DNA from: Bacteroidales bacterium | GTDB taxonomy: Bacteria > Bacteroidota > Bacteroidia > Bacteroidales > Dysgonomonadaceae | Reading direction: 5' to 3' | Assembly: GCA_012798745.1 (NCBI GenBank) | Contig: JAAZMQ010000125.1 | Location: forward strand, 1-34,474 | DNA: 34,474 nucleotides | Shown: piece by piece, positions 8,878 through 15,728 of the stretch | Layout of the letters: each line of letters begins with the position of its first letter | How positions within the stretch are numbered: the stretch's first letter is position 1 | Position numbers and translations under genes: made by a program | The notes under the pieces: model-generated | Database searches by the model: none | Told to the model about the DNA's origin: nothing | The model's input: only the letters and a program-made list of their open reading frames with translations

Positions 8878-9717
8878 TTAAACTGTGGATGGACGAATTT
8901 TATTTGTTTCGAAATAATTATAGAAAAATAAGACTTGATATTTTATGGCATTTCCCCAATAATCCCAATTGTGCACACCGGGGCGGGAGATGAAGTCGTG
9001 AGGAATGTTTCGGTAAAGAAGTTCTTCATGCAGTTTTTTATTGACTTCATAAAAGAAGTCTTCTGTTCCGCAATCGATGATAAGTTTAAGCGAATTGGGG
9101 GTGAGTAGATGCAACAGCCCTATCACGGTGTTCTGTTCCCATCGTTCGGGATGTTCACTTTGTTTTCCTAATCGTTTTGCCAGATCCCAATTGTTAGGGA
9201 AGGGCCTGATATCTACCCCTCCGCTCATGCTGCCGGCTGCACCGAAGATATTCTGATGTCGGAATGCCAGGTATAATGCGCCATGACCTCCCATACTCAA
9301 TCCGGTAATGGCTCTGCCTGATCGTGAGGGGATAGTTTTATAGTTTTTGTCAATCCAATTGACTAGTTCGGCAGCGATGTAGGTTTCATATTGAAATTCG
9401 GGGTCAATCGGACTGTCGAGATACCAACTTCCATACGCACCGTCGGGACAAACGATTATCATATCGTAAAGGTCGGCAAGGTCTTTTATGGCAGGTACTT
9501 TGGTTAACCAGCCGTCGTATCGGTCGCTATAACCGTGAAGAAGATAAAGTACAGGAAAGGGTTCATGATGAGAATATAAGTCGGGTGTAATTACCACGGC
9601 TTTTATGTCTTTTTGCATTTTTTGGCTGTGCGTAACAACAGTATCGACTTTTGCTGCTTGGATGCCAAAAGACGCTAAAAAGAACAGGAAAAAAAAGAAA
9701 ACAATTTTAGATTTCAT
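8878..9717 (-). CDS. Secreted esterase-family alpha/beta hydrolase (PF00756-type)
   Basis: This 279-residue protein starts with a signal peptide (about 1-21, MKSKIVFFFFLFFLASFGIQ then AAK), so it should act in the periplasm or outside. The rest is a D-esterase/FrmB-like alpha/beta hydrolase: YLLHGYSDRYDGW, the nucleophile elbow GLSMGGHG with Ser141, DCGTEDFF supplying the acid and GVHNWDYW supplying the histidine. Family members include S-formylglutathione hydrolases, acetylxylan and feruloyl esterases; the secreted location favours a polysaccharide deacetylase or feruloyl-type role, but the substrate cannot be read from sequence. Its first 11 bases overlap the end of the fabH remnant, so it occupies the slot after rpmF-fabH. 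No own promoter is obvious. Confidence 0.85.
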   Translation of the reverse strand: MKSKIVFFFFLFFLASFGIQAAKVDTVVTHSQKMQKDIKAVVITPDLYSHHEPFPVLYLLHGYSDRYDGWLTKVPAIKDLADLYDMIIVCPDGAYGSWYLDSPIDPEFQYETYIAAELVNWIDKNYKTIPSRSGRAITGLSMGGHGALYLAFRHQNIFGAAGSMSGGVDIRPFPNNWDLAKRLGKQSEHPERWEQNTVIGLLHLLTPNSLKLIIDCGTEDFFYEVNKKLHEELLYRNIPHDFISRPGVHNWDYWGNAIKYQVLFFYNYFETNKIRPSTV

Positions 9718-10061
9718 ATTTTTTTGTTTTGTTCCCGTCGTAGCCCCATTTTAGGTAAACGGCATCCCACGTGAATCCGGTGCCGAAAGCCATCAGGATA
9801 ATATTATCACATTGCGGCAGCAGCATCCCCAAAAAGTGGACACATATTGCGATCTTTATAGTTTACGATAGCCGATATTTTTTCGCCTGCTACCAGAATC
9901 ACTTTTTTGTAACGTCTGGTTTTAAGATGAAACCACTACATGCCCCCCATATCGAAGCAGAATGCGTTTTTGTTGTGATTTTGTTCAGCAACAATGGATG
10001 CAGTGGAGGGGAGAGGATGATCGGGTGTGCTTGCCGCAATTCCGGTAATAATCGCATTCAT
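9707..10061 (-). pseudogene. fabH: Decayed fabH (KAS III) with internal deletions and frameshifts
   Basis: Only about 355 bp remain of a gene normally near 1 kb, on the minus strand after rpmF, which is the standard fabH position. Reading the minus strand gives separate KAS III blocks. An N-terminal MNAIITGI runs straight into ASTPDHPLPSTASIVAEQN and KNAFCFDMG. The catalytic-cysteine segment ACSGFI (Cys codon at 9938-9940) is out of frame with a TAG. RRYKKVILVAGEKISAIV and DRNMCPLFGDAAAAM follow, then TGA. The C terminus survives in another frame: GDNIILMAFGTGFTWDAV, then YLKWGYDG, ending KYEI-stop at 9707-9709. The His and Asn catalytic region is gone, so no enzyme can be made. Block order and direction match intact FabH, which rules out chance similarity. 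Confidence 0.9.
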
Positions 10062-10086
10062 TTTGATTTGTTGTTGATGTGATAAG

Positions 10087-10122
10087 AAAAAAAAGTCCCT
10101 TGAAAACATGTGTTTCTTGGGA
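10087..10122 (-). terminator. Probable terminator downstream of rpmF
   Basis: On the minus strand TCCC-AA-GAAA pairs with TTTC-AA-GGGA (10119-10122/10096-10099 and 10113-10116/10102-10105) with a two-base mismatch, followed by C and eight Ts. It sits between rpmF and the fabH remnant. A T6 run on the other side makes it potentially bidirectional. Confidence 0.5.
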
Positions 10123-10152
10123 TTTTTTCATTAAACCTTGTTTTGGGAAAAT

Positions 10153-10338
10153 TTATATTGTCGTTCTTTTTTCAATAGCAAGTTTTCCTCTGTAGTAGCC
10201 ACATTCGTTACATACCCTATGATAAATGTGCCACGCACCACAGTTGGGACAAATTGCCAAAGTAGGCATTTTTGCATGATCGTGGGAGCGTCTTTTCCCT
10301 TGTCTTGCTGATGATTGTCTTCTTTTTGGATGTGCCAT
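10153..10338 (-). CDS. rpmF: 50S ribosomal protein L32
   Basis: The 61-residue protein begins MAHPKRRQSSARQGKRRSHD, the standard L32 start, and has two CxxC pairs, CPNCG and CNECG, that bind zinc. Size and basic N terminus fit the family. It is a structural protein of the large ribosomal subunit. It lies 27 bp after the DUF177 gene, the usual yceD-rpmF pairing, and is followed by a hairpin and the broken fabH. Confidence 0.98.
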   Translation of the reverse strand: MAHPKRRQSSARQGKRRSHDHAKMPTLAICPNCGAWHIYHRVCNECGYYRGKLAIEKRTTI

Positions 10339-10365
10339 TTTTATATTTGTTTATTTAATTAATGA

Positions 10366-10950
10366 TTATTCGTCTAACTCCAATCCTTTCAGGATATCCC
10401 ATCGTGGATCGGTTGTTTCTTGTTGATTTTCTTCGAAATCCGTATCATCTTCGACGAGCGGCTCTTTTTCTTCTTCTCCTCCTTCTTCTTCGATGGGTAT
10501 TACAGTATGTTTCCGAAGTTTTTTAGTCATTGTGCGATTGCATTTTCCGGGTTCATGCACATGTTTTATTGGGATGTTTAACGCAATGAATTCGTACAAG
10601 AACCACGCGATATTAATTTCCCCTTCTTCCTCCGGGATGACAACAATTTCGTCACTTTCTTCCGAGTATTCTTTTCCCATTTTTACAATGAGTCGGTTGT
10701 GGGTGTCGATTTCCTGATCCATTTCGTCGAGGCAACGATCGCAAGGAATTTGCACTATTCCATGAATATCGAAGTCGAATTCATAGGTTGCTGCAACCTT
10801 TCTCACTTTCAGCTCAACTTTCAGCGTTCCTTTTCTCACCTCCTCTTCATCAATTGCATCAAAGAATTTTTTATCCAAGGCAAAGGAATAGGAGTGAACT
10901 CCCGGAGAAAAGTTTTTAAGGGATATATTGTATAGACTAAATTTTGCCAC
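10366..10950 (-). CDS. DUF177 (YceD-like) protein, rpmF-linked
   Basis: This 194-residue protein belongs to DUF177/YceD, a family almost always encoded just before rpmF and implicated in 23S rRNA or L32-related ribosome biogenesis. The core is FDIHGIVQIPCDRCLDEMD, with a CxxC pair, and a later GKCNRTMTKKL. The C terminus is highly acidic (IEEEGGEEEKEP) and ends DPRWDILKGLELDE, typical of Bacteroidota homologues. The frame is open to a TTG at 10977, but that TTG is itself part of the TATCTTTG -7 box at 10975-10982. The GTG at 10950 (VAKFSLYN) is therefore the better start, since an mRNA starting near 10968 would not contain the TTG. Confidence 0.88.
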   Translation of the reverse strand: MAKFSLYNISLKNFSPGVHSYSFALDKKFFDAIDEEEVRKGTLKVELKVRKVAATYEFDFDIHGIVQIPCDRCLDEMDQEIDTHNRLIVKMGKEYSEESDEIVVIPEEEGEINIAWFLYEFIALNIPIKHVHEPGKCNRTMTKKLRKHTVIPIEEEGGEEEKEPLVEDDTDFEENQQETTDPRWDILKGLELDE

Positions 10951-10974
10951 GATTGTCTCAAAAAATAAGCGGTG

Positions 10975-10982
10975 CAAAGATA
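10975..10982 (-). promoter_or_regulatory. Putative DUF177-rpmF promoter, -7 box TATCTTTG
   Basis: The minus strand reads TATCTTTG, an exact TAnnTTTG match, preceded by an A-rich tract. It lies 24 bp before the GTG start at 10950 and decides that start. No clear -33 TTTG is seen. Confidence 0.6.
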
Positions 10983-11035
10983 CTATTTTTTCTTTACATA
11001 ATTTTTATTTTAGCTTTTATTATTATGAGTTTTGG

Positions 11036-12139
11036 TTACCGCTTGTATTTGGCGGCTGTATCAAGGACAATTTGCTGCATTTGATCGAAATTTTCTTCCA
11101 TACTCAGTAACAATTTGAATTGAGCAAGCGAACGCACCAGATTGTGATTACCATAGTTTATTTTATAATAGGTGTCGCCATCGAGATAATCGGTAAGGAA
11201 ACGCACCGTTTGCATGTATGTGAGTAATTTGGCTCCAAAAGCAAGGTTCTCGATTTCCGTGTCGGTAAGAAACTCCGAAGCTTTTTCCAAATAACCTTTT
11301 GTGTATGCTTCAAAAATATCCAAATCGATGTTTACGTTGTCGAGATTTCTGTCGTCCTCGGCTCCCGTATTTGCGCCGGTGCGGATGAAATCGCCGAAGT
11401 CGGAAAGAACATAGCCGGGCATTACCGTATCCAAGTCTACTACACACAGCACTTGATCGTTGCTGTCGAAAAGAACGTTATTCACTTTGGTGTCGCAATG
11501 GTTAATGCGTTTGGGTAGTTTTCCTTCGCGATGGAGCCGTTCGGCGCGACACATATCGTCGGCGCGGGCTTCTATTTCCTTGATCAGATCAGATACCTCC
11601 ATGACCCGTCCAACTCGGTCTCTTTTTACAGATTCTCGAAATGTTTCCAATCGTGCTTCCATATTGTGGAAGTTGGGAATGATTTCGTATAAGGGTTCAC
11701 CGGGGAGGTCAGACAGCATCCGTTGAAAATCGCCGAATGCCAGTCCGGCACGATAGGCCAACTCAGGATTGATATCGTCGTAACTTTTGCTGTCTTTGAT
11801 AAATAATGTCATTCGCCAGTAATTTCCATCGGGATCTTGGTAGTACAATTTTCCGTCGTGCGTGGGAATTAATGTCAGCACTTTTCGGTCAATGTCTGTT
11901 TCCCCTGCTTCTTCTAGTTTTTTACGAATGTGTGAAGTTACACGGAAAATATTGTTTTGTAATTGATCTACATTTTTGAAAATAGAGTGGTTGATCCGTT
12001 GCAGAACATATTCGTCGTTGCCGTTGATTACTTTAAACGAATCGTTAATATGACCTGCTCCCAGTGGTTTAATCTCAATCGTATCGATGGGAGTAATAAA
12101 ATGGGATACAACTTCTACTAATTTCTGATTGTCTTGCAT
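11036..12139 (-). CDS. NahK-like sugar 1-kinase (aminoglycoside phosphotransferase fold)
   Basis: The 367-residue cytoplasmic protein has the APH/choline-kinase fold. The N-lobe has GAGHINDSFKV and YVLQRINHSIF. The catalytic loop is HCDTKVNNVLFD (Asp216 as the likely base) and the metal-binding segment is VVDLDTVMPGYVLSDFGDF. This pattern is that of N-acetylhexosamine 1-kinase (NahK/LnpB), which phosphorylates GlcNAc/GalNAc at C1. Homologues in Bacteroidota are often carried under the misleading name mucin-desulfating sulfatase. The exact sugar cannot be told from sequence. It follows the CBM9-like gene by 32 bp on the same strand and probably shares its promoter; together with malQ upstream the context is cytoplasmic sugar metabolism. 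Confidence 0.8.
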   Translation of the reverse strand: MQDNQKLVEVVSHFITPIDTIEIKPLGAGHINDSFKVINGNDEYVLQRINHSIFKNVDQLQNNIFRVTSHIRKKLEEAGETDIDRKVLTLIPTHDGKLYYQDPDGNYWRMTLFIKDSKSYDDINPELAYRAGLAFGDFQRMLSDLPGEPLYEIIPNFHNMEARLETFRESVKRDRVGRVMEVSDLIKEIEARADDMCRAERLHREGKLPKRINHCDTKVNNVLFDSNDQVLCVVDLDTVMPGYVLSDFGDFIRTGANTGAEDDRNLDNVNIDLDIFEAYTKGYLEKASEFLTDTEIENLAFGAKLLTYMQTVRFLTDYLDGDTYYKINYGNHNLVRSLAQFKLLLSMEENFDQMQQIVLDTAAKYKR

Positions 12140-12171
12140 GGGAATGTATGTTTTTTTAATTGTTAAGTATA

Positions 12172-12822
12172 TTATTCCAATTCGAGTAATCCAAAAAATG
12201 AAGGAACGTGAAAGTCGGGTTCAGGTGTAGCAATTGGGTTCCAGCTCAGGTAGTGAGGCTCTTCTGTTTTGTCGCCACATTTATAAAAATTGGCCTTGAT
12301 TTTTTTTCCCGAGAGGGTTTCTTCAGCTGAAAATCCCATTGTTTGTTTGGGAATTTCGAGGTACAATGTCCAGTCACTTACTTCTTTTTCCCCTTCGTAG
12401 CGGTGCTGTATGGAAGAAAATCTTATGATACTTGCCATTTCATTCGGCGACAATTTTTTTTCCTTTTCACGGGTTTCATGTACAGCTGCCAGTAATACGC
12501 CGTTAGCATTACATTCAAAATTTCGGTATGTTTTTTCGTCTTGACGTTGCATGAAAAATTCTACGCAGCTATCTTCCCACACCGGCATGAAGTCTTTATT
12601 GTTAACTGTTCTCAAGATCTCTCCTTTCACATGATAAAGCAGATACAGATAATTGTTATCGTGCGCTGCGCGAACGGTAACGGGCAGATATTTCGGGAAA
12701 GCCTCTTTCCAATTGACTTGATCAATTGCAGCTTCGGCACCCGCTTCATTAAGATACTGAATTCGGTCAAAAAGCGTTTCGTAATGCGAAATGTTTTGTA
12801 GAGGAACTTTCAGCGTTTTCAT
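12172..12822 (-). CDS. Cytoplasmic CBM9-like carbohydrate-binding protein
   Basis: This 216-residue protein resembles the family 9-like carbohydrate-binding (CBM9/DOMON-like) domain over most of its length: YLYLLYHVKGE, WEDSCVEFFMQ, YRNFECNANGVLLAA, WTLYLEIPKQTMGF and the C-terminal ANFYKCGDKTEEPHYLSW. Such domains usually belong to secreted xylanases or dehydrogenases, but here there is no signal peptide or lipobox and no attached catalytic domain. It is the first gene of a two-gene unit with the NahK-like kinase. Function unknown; a sugar or sugar-phosphate sensor or carrier, or a small enzyme, are possibilities. A TATTTTTG -7 box lies 45 bp upstream of the ATG. Confidence 0.7.
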   Translation of the reverse strand: MKTLKVPLQNISHYETLFDRIQYLNEAGAEAAIDQVNWKEAFPKYLPVTVRAAHDNNYLYLLYHVKGEILRTVNNKDFMPVWEDSCVEFFMQRQDEKTYRNFECNANGVLLAAVHETREKEKKLSPNEMASIIRFSSIQHRYEGEKEVSDWTLYLEIPKQTMGFSAEETLSGKKIKANFYKCGDKTEEPHYLSWNPIATPEPDFHVPSFFGLLELE

Positions 12823-12866
12823 TTAAATAAGTTTGTATTTAAGCGTGTTCATTTGTTTCAGTTGCA

Positions 12867-12874
12867 CAAAAATA
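12867..12874 (-). promoter_or_regulatory. Putative promoter of the CBM9-like/kinase pair, -7 box TATTTTTG
   Basis: The minus strand reads TATTTTTG, matching TAnnTTTG, in the 93-bp gap between malQ and the CBM9-like gene. The gap is otherwise AT-rich and shows no strong terminator. Confidence 0.45.
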
Positions 12875-12915
12875 AGCAATTTCAAATAAAAAATAAAACT
12901 ATCGTTATGGAACGA

Positions 12916-15606
12916 TTATTTTTTTCTTCGGGCCATTTCTTTTATTTCTGTGTTGAGATGATCTTCTTTCAGTAAATTATCCAAGGGAATATGCATGCGG
13001 TATCGCCAGTAATGTTTTGGGTTTGCCGGAATGTTGATACGTTCGGCATATGGATCGGGATAACGGAGATTACCATCGATCGTCATCCAGTCTTGCCACG
13101 GTATGATTACCCACAGCGATGATGATTGAAGGTGCAATTCCAAAATTTCGCGGCACAACTGTGGTGTACATTCATCGGGAGCCTCGCCCTCATGACCAAG
13201 AACATGGTTGTAATAGTACTGCGTTAATTCCTTGTTCTCTTCCCACCATGCCCGTATGGGTGACATATCGTGGGTGGATGTGGTACAAACCGAGAGGTAG
13301 GGCAGACGGCTGAGATCGGCAAAAAGCACGAAAGGTGTTTTCGGCATCCGTTGAATTTCGAGACTCAATATTTGTAATTCCTGCATCACAGTTGGGACGC
13401 ATTGAGGAACCATTCCCAGGTCTTCGCCGCAAGCCATCATTGATGTGGTGGAGATAAGCGGAGGAAGTTTTTTCATTGCCTGCTCGCGCCAAAATTCATT
13501 GTGTTTGTTGTAAAAAAAATCGTCGTAAAGCCGATTGAATGCTTGTTTTACCGAATCATCGAGATAACGATACGAGTAGGTAAATTGTGCTGCAATTCGT
13601 GGATGAAATTTGTTTTGTTCCATGCGGTCTTTTACGAACAATACTTCGGTGCACAATTCCATCAGTCCTTTTCTGATCCGATTGTTTTTTACGTCGGTTT
13701 TATCCTTAAATAAATTTTTTATTTTCACTTGAGTATTGCAAAACGGCTTCAATTGGTACCGTTCTTTTTCGATGCTGTCCAAATAAAGCCGAATGACTTC
13801 CTTTGTGTATGTTCCAAAAAGAACCGGAAGAAAATTTTCGTGGATAAAAGGTTTTACCATTCTCTCTTCATCGAAAGGGATTCCTGCTGCAACGAGTTCT
13901 TCGGGAGTGTAGGGAAGGGCAGGACTAAATTGTCCGAGTAATCCTTGAACGGCATCGATAGGTATTTCCCATATACGGAAAAAACCAAGAATGTGATCGA
14001 TGCGGTATGCATCAAAGTAGTATGCCATTTTTTGAAAACGTCGTTTCCACCATGCATAATTTTCTTTCTCCATTGCATGCCAATTGTAGGTGGGGAAACC
14101 CCAGTTTTGTCCGAATACCGAAAAAGCATCGGGTGGGGCACCCATTTGTGCATCTAGATTGAATAATTCGGGATTTGTCCATACATCCACGCTGTGGCGA
14201 TTGACGCCGATAGGAATATCGCCCTTCAAAGCCACACCCTTTTCGTGAGCATATTCTTTTATTTTGGAAAGCTGACAATGGAGTAAATATTGCATGAAAC
14301 TGTAGAAATTGGTTTCCTGCTTAGCGATTTTATCCTTTTTCAATATGTGCCGGAGTTGCGCTTTATCATAGTGTGCAAATTCTCCCCACTCTTCGAAATG
14401 CGTTGTATTGTTTTTATCCCGTAAATAACAAAAGTAGCAATAAGGGAAAAGCCAGGACTCGTTTTCCTTGCAAAATGCGAGATATGCTGCTGAATTGAGG
14501 ATGTTCTCCGCTTCCTGATCAAATAAATCGCGGCAGTATTTTAGTTTCAGGTGCAAAGCCTTTTCATAATCGACACTTTTCAGATCGTTTAGTTTTTTTG
14601 CTTCCGACAAATATGCTGCCTGCTTTTGGGAATCTTTAAGCGGAAAATCGTTAAGACCAAGATAAATGGGATGCAGTGCAAAAACGGAAATCGCCGAATA
14701 GGGATACGAGTCGCGCCAGGTTTTGGTGGTGGTAGTATCGTTTATCGGCAGAAGCTGGACAATGTGTTGTCCGGTAGTTGCTGCCCAGTTGATCATTTTT
14801 TTCAGGTCGTTGAAATCGCCTATCCCATAACTTTCATCCGAACGAAGCGAAAAAACGGGTATGGCAACTCCGCACCCTTTCCACACATAGTAAGCATATC
14901 GGAAAGGGATGGCCATTTCAATATACATCACTTCATCTTTCTCTTCCTTTTGAAAATTCGGAAAATTCAGTATGCGATTATCGCCATCTTCCCACCGGAT
15001 TGCTTTTTTTGTGGGAGCGTCGATGATGACGAATTTATAGTCCGTTGGAGGATGTATTTTGTCGGCATCCAATACAATCTCCCACTCTCCCTTACCCACA
15101 TAAGTCAACGGCAGCGCTTTGGCCAAATCCCAATTGCCCAATTCTTCGCTTTCTCCACTGATAACCAGTTGCATGTTTTTCTCCACATAAGGACAAAGTA
15201 CGTTGAGCAATATATTGCCGTTTTTGTATGCAGATGTGGAATTGTTTTTTTTGTGGGCAAACACGCTTTCGATGAAAACCGATGAATAGAGGTATTGGTG
15301 AGCAGGTTTATCTTTCCAGTAATCTTTAATGGAGAATGCTTTCTTGTTTCCGGTTTTTAGCATGCGGCATTTTCCCCATTCGCGGCGAACAGTAGTTTCT
15401 CCTTCTCTAATGAAATAGTAATACTCGATCGCTTTTGTTTTTTTCAGTGTAATTTGTGCACCCCAATTGTGGCCGTCTGCTGTGGATAATTCGAGTGCTT
15501 TATTTTCATCTCCTTTTCCCAGTTCGGGGATAGATCCGCAGATACACACCTGCTGTCCCCAGCGGGTATAGTACTCTATGTTAAAGTTTATACGGATTAT
15601 CGACAT
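12916..15606 (-). CDS. malQ: 4-alpha-glucanotransferase (GH77, MalQ/DPE2-like) with two N-terminal CBM20 domains
   Basis: The 896-residue enzyme disproportionates malto-oligosaccharides or glycogen by transferring 4-alpha-glucan segments. Two starch-binding CBM20 modules come first: about 1-110 (INFNIEYYTRWGQQVCICGS with WGAQITLKK) and about 125-225 (LVISGESEELGNWD, LPLTYVGKGEWEIVLD). The GH77 barrel follows from about residue 250 (VFSLRSDESYGIGDFNDLK), with the nucleophile in DAYRIDHILGFFRIWEIP (Asp537), the acid/base region CGEDLGMVP, and CTTSTHDMSPIRAWWEE. The double CBM20 plus GH77 plan is that of plant DPE2 and of the Bacteroidota enzymes. No signal peptide, so cytoplasmic. A TAGCTTTG -7 box lies 29 bp upstream. 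Confidence 0.93.
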   Translation of the reverse strand: MSIIRINFNIEYYTRWGQQVCICGSIPELGKGDENKALELSTADGHNWGAQITLKKTKAIEYYYFIREGETTVRREWGKCRMLKTGNKKAFSIKDYWKDKPAHQYLYSSVFIESVFAHKKNNSTSAYKNGNILLNVLCPYVEKNMQLVISGESEELGNWDLAKALPLTYVGKGEWEIVLDADKIHPPTDYKFVIIDAPTKKAIRWEDGDNRILNFPNFQKEEKDEVMYIEMAIPFRYAYYVWKGCGVAIPVFSLRSDESYGIGDFNDLKKMINWAATTGQHIVQLLPINDTTTTKTWRDSYPYSAISVFALHPIYLGLNDFPLKDSQKQAAYLSEAKKLNDLKSVDYEKALHLKLKYCRDLFDQEAENILNSAAYLAFCKENESWLFPYCYFCYLRDKNNTTHFEEWGEFAHYDKAQLRHILKKDKIAKQETNFYSFMQYLLHCQLSKIKEYAHEKGVALKGDIPIGVNRHSVDVWTNPELFNLDAQMGAPPDAFSVFGQNWGFPTYNWHAMEKENYAWWKRRFQKMAYYFDAYRIDHILGFFRIWEIPIDAVQGLLGQFSPALPYTPEELVAAGIPFDEERMVKPFIHENFLPVLFGTYTKEVIRLYLDSIEKERYQLKPFCNTQVKIKNLFKDKTDVKNNRIRKGLMELCTEVLFVKDRMEQNKFHPRIAAQFTYSYRYLDDSVKQAFNRLYDDFFYNKHNEFWREQAMKKLPPLISTTSMMACGEDLGMVPQCVPTVMQELQILSLEIQRMPKTPFVLFADLSRLPYLSVCTTSTHDMSPIRAWWEENKELTQYYYNHVLGHEGEAPDECTPQLCREILELHLQSSSLWVIIPWQDWMTIDGNLRYPDPYAERINIPANPKHYWRYRMHIPLDNLLKEDHLNTEIKEMARRKK

Positions 15607-15634
15607 AGATAAATTGTAAATAAATGAATCACAA

Positions 15635-15642
15635 CAAAGCTA
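15635..15642 (-). promoter_or_regulatory. Putative malQ promoter, -7 box TAGCTTTG
   Basis: The minus strand reads TAGCTTTG, an exact TAnnTTTG match 29 bp before the malQ ATG. No convincing -33 TTTG is present at the expected distance. Confidence 0.5.
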
Positions 15643-15710
15643 CATTATTTTTTTGATTCGAGGTGCACAATACCGCTGTTTTTTACTGAGACGACATTGC
15701 GATCGATTAT

Positions 15711-15728
15711 AAAATCACGAATGATTTT
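15711..15728 (-). terminator. Hairpin with TTCG loop directly after the transporter stop codon
   Basis: On the minus strand AAAATCA-TTCG-TGATTTT forms a 7-bp AT-rich stem capped by a TTCG tetraloop, abutting the transporter stop at 15729. The following tract is only ATAATC, so it may be a 3'-end stabiliser rather than a strong terminator. Confidence 0.35.

Noticed and set aside
9771..10082. A 103-codon plus-strand open frame in the gap after the esterase
   Set aside because: The minus strand of the same DNA shows ordered KAS III blocks, so the frame is antisense to the fabH remnant.
10951..10977. TTG start for the DUF177 protein at 10977
   Set aside because: The TTG is part of the TATCTTTG -7 box, so it would not be in the message; GTG at 10950 fits the family better.
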